This document shows positions 36,902 to 45,410 of a DNA stretch of 64,000 bases, piece by piece. The position numbers and the translations under genes are program-made. The notes below the pieces were generated by a model that did not search any database, was not told the origin of the DNA, and saw only the letters and a list, made by a program, of their open reading frames with translations. Numbering within the stretch: position 1 is the stretch's first letter; each line of letters begins with the position of its first letter. The stretch is from contig JAKARB010000002.1 of assembly GCA_021819435.1 (NCBI GenBank), positions 310,001-374,000 on the forward strand, read 5' to 3'. Origin of the DNA: Pseudomonadota bacterium (lineage in GTDB: Bacteria > Pseudomonadota > Gammaproteobacteria > Burkholderiales > Burkholderiaceae_C).

Positions 36902-37371
36902 TTGTCTGGACCAGTTTCGACCAATTTGTTTGTTTGAACGCGATGAATGCCAAAAGTAATCTGATTGCCTCGGCCATTCAGGCGTCCTCTGGCTTTGCAG
37001 GCCTCAGTTTGTTGTGTGTCTATGGCCGAGCCCGATGCTCGGTCGCGGGTGGCCCGGGCCGGGCCACCCCGGTTGAAGCTGAAAGCACGGTTCCTGCCGC
37101 AACCCTGGATGGCCAGGCTTATGCGCCTGTCGCACAGGCTGGCCCGGCCCGGGCCACCCTTGCAGGCTCTTGGAATGTGGCCACCTCCAAAGAAATTCGG
37201 ACAGATGTGATGCTGGAGAGGGGTGGCCCGGGCCGGGCCAGCACTTTTGGAGTGCGGCAGTGTGGGCTGAAAGGGCTGTGGGGGATGAAAGGGACCTGCG
37301 GCAGCAGTGATGGGCTGCATGACCTGCGGCAGCTATCTCCTGATCAGCATGAAGTTCAAAGTCATCAACAA
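36902..37371. other. Non-coding spacer with three GC palindromes
   Basis: About 470 bases. A frame is open across it, but the predicted peptide is random-looking (repeated GPGRAT from the palindromes) and does not match the downstream family. I treat it as non-coding. It contains the palindromes at 37048, 37138 and 37222. Confidence 0.6.
37048..37242. repeat. GC palindrome copies 3-5
   Basis: Copies start at 37048 (perfect), 37138 (first arm begins GCTGG instead of GGTGG) and 37222 (last arm ends AGC instead of ACC). Starts are 90 and 84 bases apart. The central base is G, C and G. The regular spacing suggests protein-binding sites for partition or replication. Confidence 0.85.
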
Positions 37372-37395
37372 ATGCAACAGCAAACTTGTCAAACA

Positions 37396-37785
37396 ATGGA
37401 TTCTTATAAAGGGCCCTTAAAGGGTAAGGCGCATGCCGTGCGCCAATGGGTGGCTGCTGCGGAGCAAAGACTTGCGGCGGTGCATGAGGACATGGAAGGG
37501 CTGCGGCAACAAACGAAAGAACTGATTTCGGGTGAGTCGCCATGGTCGCTGGACATCTACAGCATTACCAAGCGAGGTGCGAAAAGTTTGCGCTGGCGCA
37601 TGGTAGGTGGTGCCCATTCTCGCTGGGACAGGATCATGCCGCTACTTTCTCATTTGCCGCCGGCGTCAGCCCAGTGGTACAGAGAAGCCAACATTCGTGC
37701 CGCAGTTTTGAATGCGCAGGAGCAGGCAGCCAGATATGAAATAAAGACTGCGAAGCGCTTAGAGCAGTCTTTGGGTTTGGAGTAA
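37396..37785 (+). CDS. DUF3158 family ICE protein
   Basis: 129 residues from ATG 37396 (37372 is also possible). The pattern PLKGKAHAVRQWVAAAEQRL, SLRWRMVGGAHSRWDRIMP and the closing ALNAQE-like segment (AAVLNAQEQAARYEIKTAKR) fit the DUF3158 proteins that follow PFL_4669 in ICEs. Unknown function, probably replication-module associated. The upstream continuation of the frame is not conserved-looking. Confidence 0.72.
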   Translation: MDSYKGPLKGKAHAVRQWVAAAEQRLAAVHEDMEGLRQQTKELISGESPWSLDIYSITKRGAKSLRWRMVGGAHSRWDRIMPLLSHLPPASAQWYREANIRAAVLNAQEQAARYEIKTAKRLEQSLGLE

Positions 37786-37825
37786 AGCCAGGCGCTAATG
37801 AATATTGAAAATGGACGGGGGTGTG

Positions 37826-38347
37826 ATGAATCGAGAAAAGTGGATGAGTACCGAGGGGTATGAGAGCGGCCTGCAGGCAGAGATAAAGCTGGGGCAAGAT
37901 TCCCTGCGTGATAAGAACGGTCTTCTGTTTGTGATTGAGGTGGTGCTCTATTCCTGTGCCAAAGGGTATCCAGCTCCACGCAGCGCTGCCGCATTGTTTG
38001 TTGGCGTTGGTGCGGGATTCGCTGTCGCATGGGGCGTGGCGTATATGTCCATGCTGGATGGAGTCGGAACGAGTTTGCTTGTTGGGGGGCTGCTTGGGCT
38101 TATATGTGGCGTGGTTGTTTATCGTTACTCAAGCCTTCATCGCTCGCACATAGACCATCTTGACGATTTGCTGAGTCAGTATGAGCCGCTCGTGAAGCAG
38201 GCGTACATTGACCTCCAGGAAGAAATTGGCAGGGATGGCTTCGAACTCCAGAGCATTGACAAATGGCTTCAGCAGGAGCGCAGGGCAGTAACGAAGGCTT
38301 TGAGGACTGTGAGTCCATCCAAGTTCTTGAGCAAGAAAGTTACGTGA
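37826..38347 (+). CDS. Membrane protein with two central transmembrane helices, unknown
   Basis: 173 residues from ATG 37826 (37811 is possible). Two adjacent hydrophobic helices (AAALFVGVGAGFAVAWGVAY and LLVGGLLGLICGVVVY) are flanked by charged N- and C-terminal arms, the latter with coiled-coil character. The base composition is AT-richer than the core. I recognise no family. Confidence 0.65.
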   Translation: MNREKWMSTEGYESGLQAEIKLGQDSLRDKNGLLFVIEVVLYSCAKGYPAPRSAAALFVGVGAGFAVAWGVAYMSMLDGVGTSLLVGGLLGLICGVVVYRYSSLHRSHIDHLDDLLSQYEPLVKQAYIDLQEEIGRDGFELQSIDKWLQQERRAVTKALRTVSPSKFLSKKVT

Positions 38348-38462
38348 GCTCAACAAGCAAACCTAGAATAGACACGATCAAAAGAATTGCCGCTCAACGA
38401 AGCAGGCTTTGAGAAATGCTTGACAAGGGGCTCCATTGAGGAAGAAACAACTGGAGCTACAA

Positions 38463-38867
38463 ATGGGAATCGAATCAACCGTCATCGGAAACATGTTGAC
38501 CAATCCGGAGCGCCGGATCGTCAAGGTCAAAGGAGAGGACACCACGGTCACCGAGTTCAGGGTCATGGCCGACGTATACAAGCGGGACGGCAACGACCAA
38601 CTGGTGCAGGACGAGCAAAAGTCCGAGCCGGTGCAGGTCTCGGTTTGGAACGAAAAGCTGGGTGAAGAAATCGCTCGTCATTTCAAGGCAGGTTGTCGTT
38701 TGATCATCATTGGCACGCAAACGATCCAGACTTGGCAAAAGGACGGACAGAACCACTACCAAGTGCAGATCAACGCTGCGGCTGTGGGTCTGGTGCCCTA
38801 TCGCATCGACCGCATCGAGTTTCGACAGAGGCGTGAAGCCTCGCCCCCTGATCAGCAGGCGGCTTGA
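38463..38867 (+). CDS. ssb: Single-stranded DNA-binding protein
   Basis: 134 residues with an OB fold: VIGNMLTNPERRIVKVKGED, EFRVMADVYKR, VSVWNEKLGEEIARHFKAGC and IIGTQTIQTWQKDG. It lacks the acidic DDDIPF-type tail of chromosomal SSB, ending SPPDQQAA, as is common in ICE-borne SSBs. It would coat single-stranded ICE DNA in transfer or replication. CTGGAG precedes the ATG. Confidence 0.9.
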   Translation: MGIESTVIGNMLTNPERRIVKVKGEDTTVTEFRVMADVYKRDGNDQLVQDEQKSEPVQVSVWNEKLGEEIARHFKAGCRLIIIGTQTIQTWQKDGQNHYQVQINAAAVGLVPYRIDRIEFRQRREASPPDQQAA

Positions 38868-38923
38868 GCGTGGTGCCACCGCCGTCAGGCGGTGGCCGAT
38901 CTTCACCTTCATCGAGTATCGAC

Positions 38924-39892
38924 ATGAACACCATCAAGCGCTGGAGCATGGAGCGTGACGCTGCCTACATCCATGCCATCTTGAGCTGCCTTCGCCGTCA
39001 TGGCCCACTGGTCGGTGCGGCCGATGTCCTGCAGCAATCCGTGTCCTACCTCCGCGCTCGCCATCCTCAAGGACGTGAGCTGGAAGATGCGGTGCATCTG
39101 CGGCGAGTGGTGCGTGCGTTGCTGAGGCTGCTGTCCACAGGCAACGTCCGAAGCTGGCTGTGGCAAGGTCAGGTTTGCTATGCCCTGCCTTCCTTGAGCC
39201 AGCAGTGCTCGCTTGGTCCGGGGCGCAGCGGTTTGAAGCCCTTCGCTGTTCCTGTGGCTATGGCAGCGGCTGCCGTGGTTGCTGGCTGTGCCTCCTCTCA
39301 TGACGGCAGCTTCAGCTCGCCGCGGTACAGCTACTTCGTTGAACCCGGTTTGCAGCAGGAGCTTCCCATCGCTCGAACTCAGCCTGCGCAGCTGCTGGCA
39401 AAGCCTTTCACGCGCCACGTGGCGCGTGTCGATGCAGTGGCAGTGGCAGCGTCTGGTGCTCCACCTGGAACAACGGGCGGATCGACATTGGCTGTGGCAG
39501 GAAAACCCGAGGTTCGGGAAGCCGGGAAGCAGGTGCTGGTGGAGCCGGAACTCATGAAGGCGTCGGTGCAATTCGCCTATGCGAGATCGCAACTCGGGCT
39601 TGATGGCTTGGCCGAACTACGCGCTCTCGTCCCTCGATTGCGCGACGCAGCCAGCATCAGATTGATCGGTCGCGCGGATCCAACGGGGCAGCCGGCAATG
39701 AATGCTCGTCTTGCGCAGGCGCGTGCGGATGCTGTGGCGGTTCAACTAAAGCGGCTGGGCATCAAGCCGGACAAGATTCAAGCACAAGCCTGCGACAAGT
39801 GCTGGGTCGCTCGGGAGAAGCTGAACGCAGCTACCGCGCAGCTGCGTCGTGTCGACATCGAGGTTCGGTTTCCGACCGTGGCTCACGACTGA
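38924..39892 (+). CDS. OmpA-domain protein with extra N-terminal domain
   Basis: 322 residues. The first ~90 are a helical cytosolic-looking domain. A hydrophobic stretch (FAVPVAMAAAAVVAGC) follows that looks exactly like a lipoprotein signal with lipobox VAGC. The C-terminal part (KASVQFAYARSQLGLDGLA, then RLIGRADPTGQPAMNARLAQ) is an OmpA-like peptidoglycan-binding domain. A TTG codon directly before this stretch (LKPFAVP) could start a separate lipoprotein. Either a fused or two overlapping products are possible. Confidence 0.7.
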   Translation: MNTIKRWSMERDAAYIHAILSCLRRHGPLVGAADVLQQSVSYLRARHPQGRELEDAVHLRRVVRALLRLLSTGNVRSWLWQGQVCYALPSLSQQCSLGPGRSGLKPFAVPVAMAAAAVVAGCASSHDGSFSSPRYSYFVEPGLQQELPIARTQPAQLLAKPFTRHVARVDAVAVAASGAPPGTTGGSTLAVAGKPEVREAGKQVLVEPELMKASVQFAYARSQLGLDGLAELRALVPRLRDAASIRLIGRADPTGQPAMNARLAQARADAVAVQLKRLGIKPDKIQAQACDKCWVAREKLNAATAQLRRVDIEVRFPTVAHD

Positions 39893-39901
39893 TCGCTGCA
39901 C

Positions 39902-41872
39902 ATGAGCGATATACAGGTTGCGGCTGAGCCTTGCTCGGCCGCAACACCCTTCACGCCGGTCACGCCGTTCAGGCCATCGTTGGTGGTCAGAGCGGTGTGC
40001 GATGGCCTGCGCCTGGGCTTCAACGTCCAGTATGCCGAGGGCGTGAACACCGTCATGAAGAAGGCGGGCTTTGCCTGGAGCCGCTTTCGGCGGATGTGGG
40101 TGGTCCCAGTCGCCCAGGCCAGGGATGCCATGGAGCAGGTGCGAGAGAACGCGCCTGTCGACCTGAGCTTCTCACTCGACGATCTGCGCGACAAGGGCGC
40201 TGTGGCTTGGCTGAACAAGCAGCCAGACTTCTTCACGGAGCTTCTGGACGCCCAGTTGATCCCCCTGGAGGACGGTCGTTTTGCTTGCACCTTCGAGTTT
40301 GATGCTCTGGCAGCTCAGGCCATGCGGGAGCTGGGGGGGAAGTTTCACAAGTATGCGAACGCATGGGAGGTCGCCAGAGCGAAGCAGGAGATCCTGCAGG
40401 CCCTTGAGCGAGTGGCTGGCATCCGCGAGGACTTTGTATTCGTCCACGAGCACCACATGCGACTGGAGCAGCTGGTCGCCAGGTCAAAGTCAGAGGTTCC
40501 AATTACTGTCCCAGGAGCCCCACCTCCCTTTGCTAGAGGCGGGGCGCGTGAGCCCGCCGAACTGGTCGGCAATGGCTTCTTGTCGGCCATCGGCACGCCC
40601 ATGGCAAAGCTGCAGGTGGACGATGTTGCGCTGCGCTACTTGGCAAAGAAGTGCAGCCTGCGTAGTTACCAAGTTGAGGGGGTTCGTTTCCTGGCTGAGC
40701 GGTCAGCTGCGCTGCTGGGTGACGACATGGGGCTCGGCAAGTCTCGGCAAGCGGCCGTTGCAGCCAGGCTTGTTGCCGGCGATGAGATCGTGTTGGTGGT
40801 GTGCCCTGCCAGCTTGTGCATCAACTGGCAACGCGAGATCAACGCGGTATTTCCAGATGAACAGGTTGCCTTCATCGGTGAACACTCCTTAGAGGAGTGC
40901 GCCAAGGCACGATGGATCGTCGCGAACTACGAGCGCCTGGCGGGCCTGGTGAAGGCCACGGATTTGCCTTTGGCTTGCATGCTGGTGGATGAGGCACACA
41001 ACCTCAAGGAGTACCAGGCCGGGCGCACACGCAATGCCTTCCTGCTTGCCGAGCGGATCAAGAGGCGCTTCTTGTTGACGGGCACTCCCATCCTCAACCG
41101 TGAAGTCGAGATGCATACCCTGTTGCGCTTGTCTGGACACACGCTTGGCGAGCTCGGCTTGAAGGAGTTCCGCAAACGATACGCAGGCAGTTCTGCGAAC
41201 CGCAGTGAACTGGCCGATCAGATACGCGGCTGGATGCTTCGACGTGGCAAGGACGTGCTGACTGATCTTGGCAAGAAGATAGAGCAAGTCCGGTATGTGA
41301 ACCTGGCTGGAGGGCTGGCGTCCTACGAGAGAATTCTCAAAGACGCCACGATGCAAACGATGCCCAAGCTGATGAAGCTTCGGGAGCACCTTGAGCATCT
41401 CAAGGTCGATTTCATCGTCGAGTCCATCCAAGCCCTGCCGTACGACCAGAAGGCCCTGATCTTCGTCGAGTTCACCGAGACTGTGGACATGCTGGTCAAG
41501 GCCCTGTCGGATGTCGGCATCAAGGCGGTGTCGATCATTGGCGCACACAGCCCCAAGCAGCGCATGAAGGCCGTGGATGCGTTGCAGAACGATCGTGACG
41601 TTCAGGTGCTCATCGGTACATCGAAGGCTGCTGGCGTGGGCCTGACGCTGACGCGGGCAAATTACGTGTTCCTTATGAGCCTCCCATGGACAAATGCGCT
41701 AAAGCGACAGTCGGAGGATCGGGCATATCGCAGCGGGAACACCAGCGATGTCTTTGTCATGATCCCGATCATTGCCGGCACGCTGGATGAACAGGTGATG
41801 GCTTTGCTGAACTCAAAGGAAGAAATCGAGGATGACGTTGTCGAAGCGTTGCGTGTGGCTGTGACAGCGTAA
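39902..41872 (+). CDS. SNF2-type DEAH helicase, SMARCAL1-like
   Basis: 656 residues. The N-terminal ~220 residues hold two HARP-like repeats (one with KAGFAWSRFRRMWVVPV, one with LGGKFHKYANAWEV). The ATPase follows: SYQVEGVRFLAE, DDMGLGKS (274-281), DEAH (363-366), LLTGTPILNRE, and helicase C with IIGAHSPKQRM and QSEDRAYRSGNT. SMARCAL1 relatives anneal or remodel forks, so a role in ICE replication is plausible. It starts 10 bases after the OmpA-like gene. Confidence 0.88.
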   Translation: MSDIQVAAEPCSAATPFTPVTPFRPSLVVRAVCDGLRLGFNVQYAEGVNTVMKKAGFAWSRFRRMWVVPVAQARDAMEQVRENAPVDLSFSLDDLRDKGAVAWLNKQPDFFTELLDAQLIPLEDGRFACTFEFDALAAQAMRELGGKFHKYANAWEVARAKQEILQALERVAGIREDFVFVHEHHMRLEQLVARSKSEVPITVPGAPPPFARGGAREPAELVGNGFLSAIGTPMAKLQVDDVALRYLAKKCSLRSYQVEGVRFLAERSAALLGDDMGLGKSRQAAVAARLVAGDEIVLVVCPASLCINWQREINAVFPDEQVAFIGEHSLEECAKARWIVANYERLAGLVKATDLPLACMLVDEAHNLKEYQAGRTRNAFLLAERIKRRFLLTGTPILNREVEMHTLLRLSGHTLGELGLKEFRKRYAGSSANRSELADQIRGWMLRRGKDVLTDLGKKIEQVRYVNLAGGLASYERILKDATMQTMPKLMKLREHLEHLKVDFIVESIQALPYDQKALIFVEFTETVDMLVKALSDVGIKAVSIIGAHSPKQRMKAVDALQNDRDVQVLIGTSKAAGVGLTLTRANYVFLMSLPWTNALKRQSEDRAYRSGNTSDVFVMIPIIAGTLDEQVMALLNSKEEIEDDVVEALRVAVTA

Positions 41873-41988
41873 GACTTGCAGTTGGATGGTGCAGCATGGC
41901 ATCTATCCAGGATCCGAGGACAAGCGTGGTGACAGAAGGGCTCCACAGCACGCAGCCGGCTTGCGGCTGAGCTAAACCGGAGATAGTC

Positions 41989-42981
41989 ATGTCATTTTTC
42001 AAACGCCTCAACTGGGGGGCTACGCGCGTGGAACGCAACCATCCCGCTAATGAGCAGGATGCAGTTCCAGGCCTCGTCCAGGCGCTGCTTGCCGATCGCA
42101 AGAGCGAACGCAGGGCAAGCATCATCCGCACGTCCTTGTACGTCGTCATGGTCACCGCACCGGCACTGCTGTTCATGCCGAACCTGTTCTCTGGCTGGAG
42201 CTTTTCGTCTGGTCCTGTGGTGGGCGTTGTGCATCTCGATGGCCCTATCGAAGCCGGTGCTCCAGCGTCGGCTGATCGCGTTCTGCCAGCACTGCGTCGC
42301 GCCTTCGAAGCGGAGAACGTGAAAGCGGTAGTGCTGAGCATCGACAGCCCTGGCGGAGCGCCTATCGAGTCGGAGCGAATAAATGATGTTGTCGCTGAAC
42401 TTCGCAGAAAGAACCCAAAGCCCTTCGTCGCTGTGATCAACACGCTGGGCACCTCCGCTGCTTACTTGGTGGCCATGCATGCGGACACCATCTACGCCGG
42501 ACGCTACAGCATCGTCGGTTCGATCGGTGCCGTCATGGAGGGCTGGGACGTGCACCAGGTCCTGGCCAAGTACGACGTCAGCCGCCGCGTGTACGCATCG
42601 GGTGAGCTGAAGAGCATGCTCAATCCATACATCCCGATGTCGGACAAGGCCGATGCCGAGGCGCGGGAGCTCGTGGTGGGCATGGGCAAGCGCTTCAACG
42701 AAGAGATGCGTGCGAAGCGCGGGAACAAGCTCAAGCCCGGCATAGACTACGGAAGTGGTGGGGTGTGGCCTGGTCCGACAGCGAAGGAAATCGGCGTCGT
42801 GGACGAGCTGGGAACGCTGGATTCCGTCGTTGCGAAGCGATGGAACCTTCCCATCAAAGATTTTGGCCCTCGCGAGCACGGCATGCCTTTCGTGGCCACG
42901 GCCAGCGAATGGCTGACGGGGGTGGTCTCTCAGACCACGCTGCGCCTGCAGGCCAACGTCGATGGCGTGAAGTTCCGATGA
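41989..42981 (+). CDS. S49 family (SppA-like) signal peptide peptidase
   Basis: 330 residues with one N-terminal membrane segment (SLYVVMVTAPALLFMPNLF). The S49 dyad is visible: nucleophile Ser156 in GTSAAYLVA and Lys208 in SGELKSM. VLSIDSPGGAPIESE is also characteristic. It cleaves peptides within the membrane or periplasm. Being ICE-borne and adjacent to a CsgG-like gene, it may process envelope proteins of the element or host. Confidence 0.88.
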   Translation: MSFFKRLNWGATRVERNHPANEQDAVPGLVQALLADRKSERRASIIRTSLYVVMVTAPALLFMPNLFSGWSFSSGPVVGVVHLDGPIEAGAPASADRVLPALRRAFEAENVKAVVLSIDSPGGAPIESERINDVVAELRRKNPKPFVAVINTLGTSAAYLVAMHADTIYAGRYSIVGSIGAVMEGWDVHQVLAKYDVSRRVYASGELKSMLNPYIPMSDKADAEARELVVGMGKRFNEEMRAKRGNKLKPGIDYGSGGVWPGPTAKEIGVVDELGTLDSVVAKRWNLPIKDFGPREHGMPFVATASEWLTGVVSQTTLRLQANVDGVKFR

Positions 42982-43000
42982 ATCAAATTGGGGATTGAAG

Positions 43001-43786
43001 ATGAAGACAAGCAAACTTTGGGCGGTGGCCCTGATGTTCGCCGCTGGCACCGCCAGTGCGGACAAGACCGTGACGGCGGAGAAGGACTACGAACTGCCGC
43101 GGTGTTCCAAGCCCATTGCCTCCGTGATGGTGGGTCAACTGGTCTGCAAGTCGGCCTCGTGCCAAGCGACGGACAAAGACTCTGGTGCCGGCGGCCTCAT
43201 GGCGCTGGCGGCACTGGCCTCAGGCAACTCGTCTGTGAACTTTCCCGGTGTAGGGGAGGGCATGTCGGCCATGCTGACCACCGTTCTCAAAGAGACAGGA
43301 TGTTTTGAGATCCAGGAGCGTGAGGCGCTCGAGGAACTCAACAAGGAGCTGGCTCTTGTCGGGAAGAAGGTGGATGTTCAGCAGGCCGACTTCATGATCA
43401 GCGGGGCCATCACGTCCATCAACATGGTGACGGAGAAGAAGCAGTTTGCAGGTGGCTACATCCCCATCCTCGGGGCGATCTCCACGACAACGAAGACCGC
43501 AGATCTCGGACTGGACATCAAGGTGATCGACGTCAATCGCGCAAAGGTCCTGCAGGCCCGGACATTCACTGGCAACAACGAAACGTCGAGTACGAGCTGG
43601 GGTGCAGCAGGCTTTGCCGGCATTGGCGCCTTGGGCGGCATGTCCACCATCAAAGGCACGCCTATGGAAGAGGTCGTGCGGGATGTTCTGGTGCGCGTCG
43701 CCTCCTTCACTTCTCGCACCCTGGCGGATGCAAGTGGCGCGAAAGACGTAGATCTTGTGAGCCCTCTGGCTCAATCAGCGAAGTGA
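43001..43786 (+). CDS. CsgG/HfaB-like outer-membrane assembly protein
   Basis: 261 residues with a signal peptide ending ASA. The body resembles CsgG/HfaB: CFEIQEREALEELNKELAL, ADFMISGAITSIN, LGLDIKVIDVNRAKVLQART, and a membrane-loop-like Gly/Ala-rich stretch AAGFAGIGALGGMS. No lipobox Cys is seen, unlike true CsgG. CsgG forms an export pore for curli; here the substrate is unknown. Confidence 0.75.
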   Translation: MKTSKLWAVALMFAAGTASADKTVTAEKDYELPRCSKPIASVMVGQLVCKSASCQATDKDSGAGGLMALAALASGNSSVNFPGVGEGMSAMLTTVLKETGCFEIQEREALEELNKELALVGKKVDVQQADFMISGAITSINMVTEKKQFAGGYIPILGAISTTTKTADLGLDIKVIDVNRAKVLQARTFTGNNETSSTSWGAAGFAGIGALGGMSTIKGTPMEEVVRDVLVRVASFTSRTLADASGAKDVDLVSPLAQSAK

Positions 43787-43863
43787 AGGACCTGGTGCTC
43801 ATTTGTCGAGCACGCCGAGTTTTTGATGGAGCCTCCTGCGGCGAGCTCGATGTGGTCGTAGCG

Positions 43864-43888
43864 CTTATCCACAGTTTCTGTGGATAAG
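43864..43888. promoter_or_regulatory. Two inverted DnaA boxes upstream of dnaB
   Basis: Perfect 11-bp inverted repeat CTTATCCACAG / CTGTGGATAAG with a TTT loop. Each arm contains the consensus DnaA box TTATCCACA. It could be an origin element or a DnaA-controlled operator for the ICE dnaB. Confidence 0.8.
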
Positions 43889-43934
43889 TTCAGCGCACGC
43901 AAGGGTGCCTCGTCGAGCCCATCCATCAAGGTAC

Positions 43935-43986
43935 TTGACGGATTTATTTAGTAATACCAAAATGCGACCTCAGTAAACGAGGTCAG
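43935..43986 (+). promoter_or_regulatory. Putative dnaB promoter and RBS hairpin
   Basis: TTGACG (43935-43940), a 17-base AT-rich spacer and CAAAAT (43958-43963). The hairpin GACCTC (43966-43971) / GAGGTC (43979-43984) follows, whose 3' arm contains the likely ribosome binding site GAGG before ATG 43989. Confidence 0.45.
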
Positions 43987-43988
43987 AC

Positions 43989-45389
43989 ATGAAAGCTGTG
44001 CCCCAAAGACATCTTGAACAAGACGATGCACAGCTGAGTGCTTTGCGTGTACCTCCGCACTCCATCGAGGCCGAACAGAGCGTGCTCGGCGGTCTCCTGC
44101 TCGACAACGCTGCGTGGGACCATGCAGCTGATCTGCTGGTGGAGAGTGACTTCTATCGGCACGAGCATCGGTTGATCTACGGCGCGCTGGCAGAAATGAT
44201 CAGCGCTACGAGGCCCGCCGATGTGATCACCGTCTACGAGCGGCTGAAATCCTCTGGAACAGGTGATGAATGCGGAGGGTTGGCCTATCTCAACTCGCTG
44301 GCCCAGAGTGTTCCCAGTGCTGCAAACATGCGGCGCTACGCGGAGATCGTGAGAGAGCGATCGGTGCTGCGCAAGATGATCGCGGTCAGTGACGAGGCGA
44401 TCGCGAGCGCCCTGCAGCCTGACGGTCGCTCTGTCACTCAGATCCTCGATGAGTTCGAATCGAAGGCTCTGAAGATTGCTGAGCAAGGGTCTCGGCATGC
44501 CAAGATCTGGAGCCCGCTGGACAGCCTGATCGCTGAGGCCATTGATGGAATCATGGCCAACGCGGACAAGGGGGGCGTGGCTTTGACGGGCCTCAGCACG
44601 GGCCTTGTCGACCTCGACAAACAAACGTCTGGTTTGCAGGACGGGGACCTCATCGTCTTGGCTGCGCGTCCCTCCATGGGGAAGACGGCCCTGGCGCTCA
44701 ACATCGGCGAACACGTTGCCGCCAACCTCGGGTTGCCTGTGGCTGTGTTCTCGATGGAGATGGGGGGCGGTCAGTTGGCGCTTCGCATGATCGGGTCTTC
44801 TGCTCGCATCGACCAGTCGAATCTGCGGGCAGGCACGCTGAGCGATGACGAATGGTCCCGCCTGAGTGAGACGACGGAACGACTCATCAAAGCCCAGATG
44901 TTCATTGACGAGACGGGTGCTTTGTCGGCCAATGAGCTGCGCGCACGAGCTCGTCGCAAAGCGCGCGAGTGCGGTGGGAAGCTGGGGCTAATCATTGTGG
45001 ACTACCTGCAACTGATGGCTGGTGGTGAAGGGGCAAGTGGCGGGGTTGCGCAAGAGAACCGGGCGACCACGTTGGGCGAGGTTTCGCGAGGACTGAAAGC
45101 GCTTGCAAAAGAACTTCAATGTCCTGTCATCGCGCTCTCGCAACTCAACCGTGCAGTGGAGAGCCGACCTGACAAGCGACCGATGATGTCTGACCTGCGA
45201 GAGTCGGGGGCCATCGAGCAGGATGCCGACGTCATCATGTTCATCTACCGTGACGATTACTACAACAAGGACTCGAATGAGCCCGGGGTGGCCGAGATCA
45301 TCCTGGCGAAGCAACGCAACGGCCCTGTCGGAACCGTCAAACTGGGTTTTCTCAAGCCTCAGACCAAGTTCGTCAACCTGCAGGTCTAG
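43989..45389 (+). CDS. dnaB: Replicative DNA helicase DnaB (ICE-borne)
   Basis: 466 residues. It has the N-terminal DnaB domain (PPHSIEAEQSVLGGLLLDN), the linker, and a RecA-like C-terminal domain with Walker A RPSMGKT (227-233), IIVDYLQLM and the final DVIMFIYRD. It is the size of a chromosomal DnaB, so this element carries its own replicative helicase. The upstream DnaA boxes support linked initiation. Confidence 0.95.
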   Translation: MKAVPQRHLEQDDAQLSALRVPPHSIEAEQSVLGGLLLDNAAWDHAADLLVESDFYRHEHRLIYGALAEMISATRPADVITVYERLKSSGTGDECGGLAYLNSLAQSVPSAANMRRYAEIVRERSVLRKMIAVSDEAIASALQPDGRSVTQILDEFESKALKIAEQGSRHAKIWSPLDSLIAEAIDGIMANADKGGVALTGLSTGLVDLDKQTSGLQDGDLIVLAARPSMGKTALALNIGEHVAANLGLPVAVFSMEMGGGQLALRMIGSSARIDQSNLRAGTLSDDEWSRLSETTERLIKAQMFIDETGALSANELRARARRKARECGGKLGLIIVDYLQLMAGGEGASGGVAQENRATTLGEVSRGLKALAKELQCPVIALSQLNRAVESRPDKRPMMSDLRESGAIEQDADVIMFIYRDDYYNKDSNEPGVAEIILAKQRNGPVGTVKLGFLKPQTKFVNLQV

Positions 45390-45410
45390 AGGCTGAGCTG
45401 GATCCAAATC

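Noticed and set aside
36934..37395. N-terminal extension of the DUF3158 frame
   Set aside because: The peptide is random-looking and contains the translated palindromes; family similarity begins only near residue 154 of that frame.
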